Source: Vairimorpha apis BRL 01 (Eukaryota > Microsporidia > Nosematidae). Taken from it: 23,548 nt of DNA. Under the pieces are notes generated by a model. That model searched no databases, was not told where the DNA came from, and saw only the letters and a program-made list of their open reading frames with translations. A program made the position numbers and the translations under genes. This document shows, piece by piece, positions 9,706 to 20,076 of the stretch (the stretch's first letter is position 1; every line of letters starts with the position of its first letter). The stretch covers positions 1-23,548 of the forward strand of contig KE647353.1 in the NCBI GenBank assembly GCA_000447185.1, in the 5' to 3' direction.

Positions 9706-12181
9706 GAGGGTGTATTAAGAGTAAAATAAAAAATATAATAAATAAATTTAAATATAATATTTTTATTGAAAAAATATTATTTTTGCATAAATATATTTTT
9801 TCTTGAATAGTTTCAAATAATATTATAAATTTTATTTTAGATTTTATAATGATATATAAAAATGTTTTTTATACTCTATTCTTTAGTTTAAAAAAATTTG
9901 TATAATATAATATGATTTTTTGTATTTAAACTTTAAAAAGTATTTCAATTTTAAAGTATTAAATTTATTAAACATTTTATATCTGTTTTAATTTTTTTTA
10001 TACAATAATTATCATACAATTACAAAAAAATGAAAATAATTTTACAATTTAATTTGAAATTTTAGAAGATTTTACATTTTATAATTTTTAAATAATTATT
10101 AAAATAAAATCTACACTTTTTTTGTATAAATCATTCTTTTTTACATCAAAAAAATATGATTAAAATATCTAAATTTTTACATTGAATCTTATATCATTAA
10201 CACTGATTTTTAATTAAAGTAAATTAATTATTTTTAAAGACAAAAGTTAATTTTATATTAGATATATATATTTACAAGTATAAAAACATAGAAAGTTATG
10301 CATATGATAAATAAAAATATATTTAAAAAATAAATAAATTATATATATATATATAAAGTATGATATTAAAATGATTAATAAAATAAATACATTATACAAA
10401 ATAAAACAATTAAATAATATATTTAATTTATCTATTAGAATTTTTTGAAAAGAAATATTGTAACCAAAAATATAAAAAAAATGAAAATAATTTTACCTAA
10501 AAAATATTTTTTTGTATACAAGTTTAAATATTTTATTTATATGCATAGTATTGTATCTGTGCAAACAATAGTTTGTTGGTCTGTTTCTTAAGTTTCTCTA
10601 TCTTAGATTTATTTTTATTTTCAATATAAATTATTGAATTTTTTTAAAAGTTATGAATCAGATATATATTTCGAATAGTTTTGTACTTTTAAGTTTCTTT
10701 ATATATTTTATAAGAATATTATTTTACATATCGTACAGATGTTATCACCTATGATATTTTTTTGGTTTTGTTTTCATATTAAAAACATAATTCATTTGAA
10801 AATTAAACAAATTTTAAAAGTTATATAATTTGCTTCATTATAGATCAATAATGATTCGTTACTATTTTTAAGTATATTAACTCATTCATACAATTGACGA
10901 TTTTTTTAGTCAAATAAAGTAATATATCAAAAATATTATGATAATAATTTACAAATAAATAAAAATGCATTATGATATTATGATAAATTTAATTATTTTA
11001 AATTAAAATATTAATTATAACAGTAATGTAATTTTATTTAATTTATTTAATATTGTAAAATTTTTAAATAGTCTTAGTTGTAAATATAATTTTTTTTAAT
11101 AATTAAAAATCATTTTTAATTAACTAAATTTAAGCAAATTATAATTTTATAATTTTAAAACAGTTTAATAAAATTATTTAATATAAGAAAGCATATTAAT
11201 TTAAATATTAAATTAAATTTTTTATTTTATTAAATGTAGATTCATAATAGAATATATCAAAATAAAGTTTTAAAAAAAATTATTTTATTTTAATGGTATA
11301 ATATTTTTCATATTTTTTAAAATATATTCATTTTATATGGTTCTAGTTTTTGTAAATTAATTTTAATCTTCTAAAAAAATGAGATAGCAATTTGGGTTGC
11401 TTTTTTAAAATATACTAAAAAAAACATTTTATAAATTCAAAATAATAAAACATTCATTCATTCTTAATACATTATATTAAATTAACTATATTAAATTGAA
11501 TTAAATGTTTAATAAACAGATTTAAATAATAATGAAAATTTAAAAAGAATATAAATATATATTAAAATTATGTTAAATTATAAAATAGATAATATAATGC
11601 TAATTAGAATAAATATATTCACATTAAAATAAGAAAATCTAGAAATTTATATTTATTTAAATATTTATTTCATTTTTTCTATCTTTTATTTTATAAAATA
11701 TTTTTTAATTTAATCTTTAATTTATATAAGAAATATTTTTAAATAATATATAAAACTTTTCATTTGCAATTTTTTTCTAATCTTGTATTAAATTATAAGT
11801 CATTGAATTTATTTTATGTTTTGTAATATATTTAAATTTGTTTTTTATGAAATATTAATTTTTTTAATTGACACTTATCAATATGATATCTTTCATGTTA
11901 AAACATAAACCAATAAATTATTTTAAAAATGACATCTGTTTGAGAAATACTTTATTAAAAAACATTTCAATACATTACATCTATCTTAAAGACATCTATT
12001 AAAAAACAAATCTAACATATTGTATTTTTAATCAATTGTTATATTAAAAGACTAGCATTGTTTTATAAAATATTTTTGTTTATCAACATATTTTTCTAAT
12101 AAGAAACAATAATCATATAATATTTTAAAACTAAGTTTTATAAATTATATCAACCATTCATTTCTCAATATTCTTATTTGT
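9706..12181. other. 2.5-kb AT desert between CAP-D2 and the homeobox gene
   Basis: Mostly featureless A/T. Three spots differ: a higher-complexity stretch at about 10533-10760 with a short coding-like minus-strand frame, a (TA)n tract at about 10358-10371, and a small hairpin with a T6 tail at 11386-11406. No convincing full gene was found on either strand. Confidence 0.45.
11386..11406 (+). other. Short hairpin followed by a T6 run
   Basis: AGCAA (11386-11390) pairs with TTGCT (11397-11401) around the loop TTTGGG, directly followed by T6 (11401-11406). An A7 run at 11373-11379 could extend the pairing. G and C are scarce in the surroundings, so the compact motif is noticeable, but no transcript end is otherwise indicated. 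Confidence 0.2.
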
Positions 12182-12553
12182 TTAATGAATTATCAGACAT
12201 TCCCTTCTAGCTTTGACCAATAACATGTACAATGTGGAAATTGGAATATCAACAATTGTAGGTGTGCTATCTGAATATTCGTCTATAGGTATATCTCTTT
12301 TTTTTGTCATTTGTCTAGTATTTTGAAACCATTTTTGAATACTTTTAGGATGTACATTAATTAAAAGAGCAATATCAATGATAGTAGAAGTAGAAGGAAA
12401 TTTGCTTATCTCAAACACATTATTTAGTACTAAAGTTTGAAATCTGGTTTTTCTAGTTTGTTTACCATATTTATTAGCTGTAGTTGATATTCTTCTTAAT
12501 TTAAGTAATCCTAGCAATGACTGCCATTCTTTTGAATTGTAACGTATGTTCAT
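12182..12553 (-). CDS. Homeobox (homeodomain) transcription factor
   Basis: DNA-binding regulator expected in the nucleus. The homeodomain occupies about residues 28-87 of 123. Arg/Lys-rich N-terminal arm residues (KQTRKTRF, 31-38) lead into helix 1 (about LVLNNVFEISKFP, 41-53). Helix 2 is around TIIDIALLINV (57-67), and the recognition helix SIQKWFQNTRQMTKKR is at 71-86. Taking W75 as homeodomain position 48, the invariant N51 (N78) and R53 (R80) are kept, while position 52 is Thr in place of the usual Arg. The short tail (88-123) has no recognised domain. Microsporidia are known to carry a family of small single-homeodomain proteins of this size. The start is supported by CC (GG, 12556-12557), a weaker form of the start motif. 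The gene stands alone between two deserts of about 2.5 and 2.7 kb. Confidence 0.92.
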   Translation of the reverse strand: MNIRYNSKEWQSLLGLLKLRRISTTANKYGKQTRKTRFQTLVLNNVFEISKFPSTSTIIDIALLINVHPKSIQKWFQNTRQMTKKRDIPIDEYSDSTPTIVDIPISTLYMLLVKARRECLIIH

Positions 12554-15284
12554 AAGGTTTACAAAATTTTGATTTTTTTTAAATAATTTAATCCTTTATA
12601 TTGATCAAATTTATGAGTCACTTTTGATCTAAAAAAAATATTTAAATCAACATAAATTTTAGCAATTTGAAATATTTTATTACTGAAAAATAAAAATATT
12701 TGTATTAAGTATTTATTTTTAATTTGATATATATTTTTCTATTATTTTTAATTGTATATAAGTTTTTTAATAATTTATTTAATATGTTTAGATTTTTTTG
12801 GCATCTTTATAAACAAAACGAATACTAAAATTTTAAAAATGAAGTTATACAATCTATTAAGAGTTTTTATATTAAAATAAAATTTATTTATTTGTTTTAG
12901 ACAGTGTGTTTATTAAATTAATTTATTTTATATTTAAATTTTAATATATATATAAAAGAAAAAATTATTTTATGATATTAACTAAAGTTGTATTTTTTAA
13001 ATACATTTATATCAAAAATTAATTTATATGTATTTATGTTATATAAAAATATTTGGCAGTTAAATTTATAGCTGTAAAATAATTATTTGGAGGTATAGAC
13101 CGTGAATAACAATAAATAAATGTTTTTTACATTTTAATTTTACGAATAAAGACAAATAATTTATATGAAATTTCGAATTATTTATTGGTATTAAATCGAT
13201 TTTGACATTTTGAAATTTTTAACACGCAAAAAAGTATTAATATAATGTCATCAGTACATAATTAATACACAAATAATTAAATTATTTTAAATTCATATAA
13301 AAAAAACATCCAGTTAAGATTGTTTTGATTATTACATCATGATCAGTAATAGAAATTAATTAACAAATATTTTTTTTATTTGAATGATCTTATAATATAT
13401 ATAAAAAATTTGATATGTTCTTAATTAATAAACAATTTAAATTCAAAACTGTTTATAAGTTTTTTGCAGTTAAAACATAATAAAATAATTGTTTATAATT
13501 TTATTATATAAATAGTATTTTAAAATATATAGAAAAAGTTTATTTAAATATTTTTAAAGTTATTTTTATATGTTCTATTTAAATCAATTTTATTTTGCAA
13601 ATAATAAAATATTCTCAGTAATAAGAATCTTATTACATTGTTTTTGTATATCATAATATGTTGAAAATTTTAATTACATAAAAAAATTTGAAATTGGTTT
13701 TAAACGTTTAAATAAAAAATTTAAATATATTTTTTATGTATCATATAATATAATAAAAAAACATATAAATATATTATAAAACTTTGGTTATTCAAATTTT
13801 ATAACATTTTTTATATTTTTAATAAATCTTTTGTATCAAATCTTTTAATTTACACAAAATGACAAATTTTAATAAAATTTAACAAATGTCAAACAATCAA
13901 TAAAGTTAAAAAAAATTTAAAAACTTTATTATTTTATAGTCCAATTTATATAAAAAATGATTTATTTACACTTATGTTTTTTAAATTTTTTAAATATCAT
14001 TTTTTTTAAATTAATGTTTAAATTAAATTTTACTTATCAAAAATTTTGATAAAACAAATTAATAAATAAAATTTTTTTATTGTCATGGTCATAATAAATT
14101 TTTATTATAAAACATTTCAAAGTTATTTAAGGTATAATAATTTGATAATTACAAAAAATTTATACTCTTTAATGTATAATTCTTAAGTATTACATATATT
14201 TATATTACACAGTAAAAAATTGAAGAAATTATGTAATGAAAAATATTTTTGCATTATTAACTTTTTATTCTATAGTTTTTTTTAAGTAAATTCTAAATTT
14301 TTAAATATAAAAATTTAGGTATTTAAATATAGTTTAAAAAGTTAAGTTGTTTTTTTCATATTTAAAAAAATTCATCTACTAAAAAAACTATTTAATAAAT
14401 TTTTTTATTTACAAAAGTCTTATTTATAGTCTTATTTTAAAATAATAAAATTTTTAATTTTATATGAAAAAAAAATTAAAATAAAAATTTTGTTAAAATC
14501 AAAACTAGTTTAATATTTTTTTTTATTTTCGAAAAATTAGTAAAATTACATGATTATCCTAATTTAATTATATTTTATATTGATCACTGATTTTTTATTG
14601 TGTAAAAATATATATATATATTTATTTAATAAATATATAAATGTAATTTTTTATGTTAATAATGTATATTTTAAGTTATGTAAAGATTTTTAAAATTCTA
14701 AAGAAATCATATTTAACTTTTTAACTTTTGTATATACATATAAAAAAATCTTTTGTTTAAATTATTTAAATAAAAATTTTTTTTAAATATTTTTTTATAA
14801 TAAGTTTAGTATATTTAGAAAATTTCAAAAAAAATTTATATTAAAATTTTTATTGTTTAATAAATTAGACATAATAAAAATAATTTTTATAATATCTGAA
14901 GTGTATTTTACATTTTATATAAATGTAATTTTCTTTAAAATAACGATTATAAGAAATAAAATTTTTATTAGTTTTGTGTATCAATTATTTAAGAAAATAA
15001 AAAAATTCATATATTTAAGATTTGAAAAATCTTTTTATTAATTTCTAATTTTCATACATTTTTTAAAGAAATAAAAATCTTCATCTTATTTACTATACAT
15101 AATTTGAGCTTTTTTTATACATAAGCATTTTCTTTTTTTTGTAATTTTCTTTTTATAATCTGTTTTAATGAATATTATTGATTTTCATTTTTTTAATATC
15201 AATCTTTTTTCTTAAAATATATTTAATATTAGTAGCAATTTTTGATTAAATATTTAAATTTAATATTTATTTTATATAAAACCC
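12554..15284. other. 2.7-kb AT desert between the homeobox and FYR genes
   Basis: The longest gene-free stretch in the window. It is A/T homopolymer and dinucleotide texture throughout. A 62-codon TTG-initiated frame at 14853-15041 has only the Ile/Phe/Lys composition expected by chance. A small less A/T-rich patch lies at about 13085-13110. It separates two divergent genes, so it must hold both promoters, but none can be pinpointed. Confidence 0.5.
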
Positions 15285-16069
15285 ATGTCAGATGCACATA
15301 GAGAATCTCAAACTTCTAAATCCTCATACAATAATAAAGAATCAATGCACAAGAAACCTCACTTAAATAACTCTCAACATAGAGAAACAATACAAAGAAA
15401 TGTACAACATCCACAACACAGAGATCTGCAACAAAAAGATACACAACACATAAAATCTCAATTTACCGAATCACAATATTCTGCTTTTGCCAGACTTTAT
15501 ACAACACATGTTTCGTTGTTCAAAAAGAAACGAAATTTACAAGAACAACTTAAATCTAAACTTAAAACACAAAATATTTTAAAACAATGTATCTTAGAAA
15601 AAGAAGCAAATAATTTAAAAAAACCAAATCAATTTCAAAAGATATATCACAAAAAGAATTTACTTTTTCATTAACCAAATCATCAGACACTTTTTTTGAA
15701 CTTGTTGATCTTGGACAATTACCAACAACAAATTTTGAAAAATATCATACTAAAGAATATATTTATCCAATTGGATACATTGCAAAAAGATTTTATTCTA
15801 CAAACACACATTCTAAAATACTTTATACGTGTAAAATACTTGAGAACTGTTTTTTGATTGAATCTGAAGAAGGTCAAATTTGGAAAGGTTTAGATATGTG
15901 GACTAATTTTGTTAATAATTTTGATAATTCTTTTGAGTTTAAAACGTTTGAACACTTTTTTGGATTGAGTTACAAAAACATTCAACTTCTAATCGAAAAA
16001 TTGGGAGATATATCTGTTTTTGTAAATTATGTAACTTTAGATGAAAGAACTTCAAATAATAATAAATAA
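15285..16069 (+). CDS. FYRN/FYRC-domain nuclear protein, TBRG1-like (one frameshift)
   Basis: FYRN and FYRC are paired motifs of chromatin proteins such as MLL/trithorax and TBRG1, so a nuclear chromatin role is expected. The ATG is preceded directly by CCC (15282-15284). The first frame stops at 15674. From about 15620 the -1 frame is open to TAA at 16067-16069 and carries the conserved part, so one A is missing from the A7 run 15617-15623. Corrected length is 261 aa. Residues 1-60 are polar, Gln/His/Ser-rich; about 65-112 is a basic coiled coil (YSAFARLYTTHVSLFKKKR onward). FYRN begins at YIYPIGYIAKRFYS (159-172) and continues through ILYTCKILENCFLI (179-192). FYRC is FEHFFGLSYKNIQLLIEKLG (222-241). 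A coiled coil ahead of adjacent FYRN/FYRC, with no SET, PHD or JmjC domain, is the TBRG1 architecture. Domain assignment is firm; the TBRG1 comparison is inference. Followed in tandem by a possible TFIIE-beta gene. Confidence 0.75.
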
Positions 16070-16564
16070 AATTTGAGTGTAAAATATTAAGCAAATAATT
16101 TATAAATTTTATTTAAATTTTTATATTTGATAATTAAGTTGATAATTTTTTAATTTTATTAAAAATTTAAAAAGGTTTTTAAATACAAAATAAGAATTTT
16201 ATAAAAAATAAAATTTAAAGTCAAATTCTTTTTGTTTATTATTTCAAAAATAAAAACATTTATACTATAGAATATAATTTAAATTAGTTTTATAAATTTT
16301 AAATATTATGTAAATTGTTTTTAAATTGTATAGTTTAATTATTATAGATTTTAAATCAGATTTTTTTTATAATATATAATTATATTTTTATACATTTTAA
16401 ATTTTATATAATTTAAATTTTGTAGATTTCAAAAAAATTATTTATTTTACAATAACATTACTTTTTATTATTATACATTTTAAATTTTATATAGATAAAT
16501 TTGAAATATTTTCATTATAAAAATATCTCAATTGTTTTTACTTTTAAATATTTTGTTCCTTCAA
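16070..16564. other. AT-rich intergenic region between two plus-strand genes
   Basis: Contains the 3' end of the FYR gene transcript and the promoter of the next gene. An in-frame TTG at 16501 extends the downstream reading frame, but the residues it adds look like translated intergenic DNA. Nothing else was seen. Confidence 0.4.
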
Positions 16565-17271
16565 ATGGATTTAGAAGCCTTAAGAGAAAAAAAGAAAAAA
16601 TAAAACAACAAAATGAAATATTAAAAAAACTGAATTACAAACTTGAAGCTCTTCTAGTTTCATTAGACACTTATTCAATATCTAAATCCTTTAATGATAC
16701 ACAAAATGAATTTTCTAATATTAAATCTAAAAATAATAATTTTAAAGATGTTAACAAAAATGAATATTACAAAATAGATTCAATAAAAACAGAATTTAAT
16801 AATTTAAATAAAGCAATGTCTAACAATTTCATTAAAAAAGAATTTTATGACTTCAACATAAAAAATTCAAATAAAGCGACCACTGATAAAACAATTACTA
16901 ACAACTTAAACACTTTAAATAAAACAAATAACGATAATTTACAGTCTATAAAATCTGATATTTCATTTTTAGATCAAGATACATCTTTTAATACTTATCA
17001 AAATACAAGTTTATTGATGGACACTAAGAACATTTTTTTAAATAGAATATCTTCGGATACAAATCTTAAAAAATCTAATAAGGGTTATATTCTTAAAATT
17101 GTAGATCTTCTATATGAAAATAAAAATGGACTTCCATGGGAAGAAATAATTCAGAAATCAGGTGTTCCAAAATATAAATGTATAGAAATACTTAATAATA
17201 TGATAAAATCTAATCCTCCTGTACTTATTAAAAAGAGAGATAAAGGATTTACATGTTATTTAAATATGTAA
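16565..17271 (+). CDS. Coiled-coil plus winged-helix protein, possibly TFIIE subunit beta (frameshift near the start)
   Basis: The ATG at 16565 follows a CC start motif (16558-16559) and opens MDLEALREKK before a stop at 16601. The main frame (open from before 16501 to 17271) takes over after the A7/A6 runs at 16587-16600, so one A is probably missing there. The joined protein is about 235 aa. Residues 1-40 are a charged coiled coil (MDLEALREKKEKIKQQNEI onward). Residues about 45-170 are Asn/Lys/Ser-rich and low complexity. About 175-235 is a winged-helix-like end: GYILKIVDLLYENKNGLPWE, then a helix, then IKSNPPVLIKKRDKGF. This resembles the TFIIE-beta core, in which a helix starting IV-Y/L-M leads to NPKIE and a KYxFKPxYN strand; the MD-x-x-LRE start is also shared. 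The second TFIIE-beta winged helix and basic tail are absent. The family call is tentative; that it is a real gene is well supported. Confidence 0.55.
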
Positions 17272-17659
17272 ACTGTTGATTAAAAATTGTTTTATGTGTC
17301 TAAATTTATAAAAAAAAATAAAATTTATTATTTGTTAAATGTGAATATAGATTATATTATTTTTTAATTTTAATCAAATAATATTTTATTTGTATTTTAT
17401 CATTTTAAAATATTTTTTTAAATTAATAAAATATTATAATGTAATATCAATTAATAATATTTGAATAAATAAAATTATTTTAAATTATAATACAATACCT
17501 TATTATATTTTTCATTATTTTTATTTTACCAATTGATAATGTTTTTTACTTTAGTGTTAATAATTTTAATGAATATATATGCTAAATATAATTTTATTTT
17601 AAACTATTTAAAATAATATTCTGACATAATTTTAATATTTAAAAATAACTTAAACAAAA
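17272..17659. other. Convergent AT-rich intergenic region
   Basis: Lies between the 3' ends of two convergent genes. A/T tracts only; no feature supported. Confidence 0.4.
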
Positions 17660-18178
17660 TTATTTTATTAATTTATAAACATATACCAACAAAATTCCAC
17701 AAATAACCAACCCAAAAACTTTCCCCCATTTCCTCAATAAGGCACAATTAAACCACCTATTTTTATACTGTCTTAATTCCCTATTAGTATTTACTAAATA
17801 AGTTTGAGTACTATCAACATTACTAATTAAATTATCAATAGGCATATTTGCTTCTTCTATAACAAGTCCAATATATTGATTAAGGTGAACCAAATATTCA
17901 GCATCATTTTTTATATCTTTAATTTTTTGTTGTCTTATTAAACTGTGTTTATGTTTTTCTATCTCTACTAACTTTTTATCTTCATAGATTCGTCTAAATT
18001 TCTGTTTTAATTTAATATAATCGTTAATTAAATTTTGGTTTATTGTCGAACAAGATATTAAATCATCATTAATTTGTATTAAATCGGTTATATTTGTTTC
18101 TAATGTTTTGTTTTGTTCAAACATGTAATTATTTAAATTATTTTTCAATATTATTAAGTTTTGTCTAAATTCATTCAT
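17660..18178 (-). CDS. Tail-anchored SNARE-like membrane protein
   Basis: A 172-aa protein with the layout of a SNARE: helical N-terminal part (1-90), heptad-patterned SNARE-like helix (about 92-140), a short basic linker (LLRKWGK, 147-153) and a single C-terminal transmembrane helix (about 154-169) leaving only three residues, so a tail anchor facing the cytosol. The segment LVIEEANMPIDNLISNVD (105-122) resembles the syntaxin (Qa) zero-layer region LVxxQxxxIDxIxxNV, with the +1 Ile, +2 Leu and +3 Val layers in register. The position of the central Gln falls on Ala110, so the hallmark zero-layer residue is not conserved. Qb SNAREs (Sec20, Gos1, Vti1) are alternatives. It would act in ER-Golgi or later vesicle fusion. 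No CCC motif precedes the ATG at 18178, unlike most neighbours. Confidence 0.6.
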   Translation of the reverse strand: MNEFRQNLIILKNNLNNYMFEQNKTLETNITDLIQINDDLISCSTINQNLINDYIKLKQKFRRIYEDKKLVEIEKHKHSLIRQQKIKDIKNDAEYLVHLNQYIGLVIEEANMPIDNLISNVDSTQTYLVNTNRELRQYKNRWFNCALLRKWGKVFGLVICGILLVYVYKLIK

Positions 18179-19240
18179 TTTTATTTTGTTATAATTAATA
18201 TTTTTTATTTTTGTTTTATAATTTTTTGATTTAGTAATTTTGTTTTATAATTTTTAAAATTAATATTATTTTGTTTTTAATTAGTGTAATTTTTATATTT
18301 TAAAAAATAAAGTCTATTTTTTTACAGATTTGATGTTTTTTAAAATTTGACATAAATTTGCATTGTTTTGTTTTATTTATTAATTTTCTAATTTTTATTT
18401 TGATTTGTATCATTCGATTTTTTTTATAAATAAAAATTTTTATTTGATGAATTAAAACTAATATATTTTTATTTATCAAAATATTTGCTAACATAATGAT
18501 GATTGTCTATTTATGAATATAAATGTTTTAAAAATATCAAATTATTTTGACAAGGTTTTATAGTTATTTAATTTTGTATAAGTTATATTTTTAAAAAAAT
18601 AGTTTTGTTAAAATTTCAAATTAATATATAATTTATTAATTTATTAATAATCCAGTTTACAAGTCATAAAATATTTACATTTTTTCTTTATAAATATTTA
18701 AATATTTTTAAATTAGTTTTGTATAATTGAAATTTTTCATTGTTTTACATTTCAATTAAAATTAATATCACAAACTTGAAAAATTTTTAATTTATATTAA
18801 TTTTTAACAAAATAAAAATCAGAATAAAAAATTTATTTAAAATAATATTATATTTATTAAATATTTTAAAAACTCAAAAATTTACATCTTTATAATAAAA
18901 AAAATTATTATTATATAAATAAACTGTTTTTTATGATAACATTACATTTAAACAACACTTTTTTAAATTAAATATCTTAATATATTTAATTTATTATAAA
19001 TCATTTTTATTTTTTTAAAATATTTCAAATATTAGTTATAGTTGAAAAATATTTTAATTTCAATAAAAAATAATAATACTAAAAAATTTTTATAATAAAC
19101 TTTTTACAACAATTAAAATCTATTTATTAACATTAATATTATTCATTTCTAATGCCCTAAACAATAATTTATATTTTAAAATTTGTTAACACATTATTCT
19201 ATATCAAAATATAATAAATTTCCATTTTAAGAAACAGCCC
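18179..19240. other. 1.06-kb divergent intergenic AT region
   Basis: Promoter region for the SNARE-like gene (minus) and the orphan gene (plus). The only open frame, 18300-18494 on minus, is Ile/Lys/Asn filler and was not accepted. The CCC at 19238-19240 belongs to the orphan gene's start. Confidence 0.45.
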
Positions 19241-19651
19241 ATGACAAATCAACAAAAATCACAAATAACAAATCACAGACTAAACGAAATAAACAATAAA
19301 TTAAAAAATTTTAGTTCACTTCCTTTTCCATTACAAACACCAGAATACAAATCAATTCTTTATAAAATGAAAAACGAATTAGAAACAACCGAATATACAA
19401 TAAATATTCCATCATATAAATATCCACTTATTCCTAAACACATTCCTGATTGTAAATTATTTTTAGAAAAAGATAAAAAAGGTAATTTTCGTTGTACGAT
19501 TAAATCAAATGATTTTAGAGATTTAAAACGCGCTATCACAGAAATAAATAAATGTTTGGATGAAGGATTTTTAGAGTTTGATGAAAGTAAATTATCTGAA
19601 TGGGAAAAGTTTTACATTTGGTGGTTTTATCATAATACTAAATTTAAGTGA
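19241..19651 (+). CDS. Conserved-looking hypothetical protein (136 aa)
   Basis: Not recognised. The start is well supported: ATG directly preceded by CCC (19238-19240), as in the FYR gene. Composition is balanced for this genome, with Trp, Cys, Pro, His and Gly present. Residues 1-25 are polar and probably helical; 28-60 are Pro/Tyr-rich (LPFPLQTPEYKSILYK near the start). Residues about 65-115 look like an alpha/beta module: IPKHIPDC, a beta hairpin LFLEKDKKGNFRCTIKS (about 73-89), then a long helix FRDLKRAITEINKCLDE (about 92-108). The end is aromatic (SEWEKFYIWWFYHNTKF). No signal peptide or membrane segment is seen. It is convergent with MCM4. A small nuclear or RNA-binding protein is possible but unsupported. 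Confidence 0.7.
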   Translation: MTNQQKSQITNHRLNEINNKLKNFSSLPFPLQTPEYKSILYKMKNELETTEYTINIPSYKYPLIPKHIPDCKLFLEKDKKGNFRCTIKSNDFRDLKRAITEINKCLDEGFLEFDESKLSEWEKFYIWWFYHNTKFK

Positions 19652-20076
19652 AATTTTTTGTAAGTTTCGTTTGTTGATATAAATCTTTATTTAATAAATA
19701 TAAAAAATATTTTTTTTTATTTATATTAATAAAAATAAAACTTTTTTAAGTTAAGTAGAAAATTATTGTATTTAAAATAAAGCAATAATAATATTAAATG
19801 TTTAAATATTATAATATTATTATTAAAAAAATAATATATTTGTTACATATTTAATAAATAAACTTCACATTTTTACTAATAAATAGTATTATTATAATTT
19901 AGAAATTTATTAAATTAATAGTAAAATAAAAAAATTTATTTTTATTTTGATAAAAACAAAGATTTATATTAAAAAAAAATTATTAATTATATAAAATAAA
20001 ACTTGATAAATAATTTTATATTTTTTATTAAATAAAAATACACTTTATTCATACTCGAAAATAAATTTAAAAACAC
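19652..20076. other. Convergent AT-rich intergenic region
   Basis: Between the 3' ends of the orphan gene and MCM4. Contains T and A runs that may serve as 3'-end signals; nothing specific was identified. Confidence 0.4.

Noticed and set aside
10355..10375. (TA)n tract as a promoter
   Set aside because: Simple TA runs occur all over this A/T-rich sequence and no gene follows.
14853..15041. 62-codon hydrophobic frame on plus
   Set aside because: TTG start, only Ile/Phe/Lys/Tyr-type residues expected from A/T-rich DNA, and no start motif.
18300..18494. 64-codon frame on minus beside the SNARE-like gene
   Set aside because: Low-complexity Ile/Lys/Asn composition typical of translated A/T desert; no CCC motif and no recognisable pattern.
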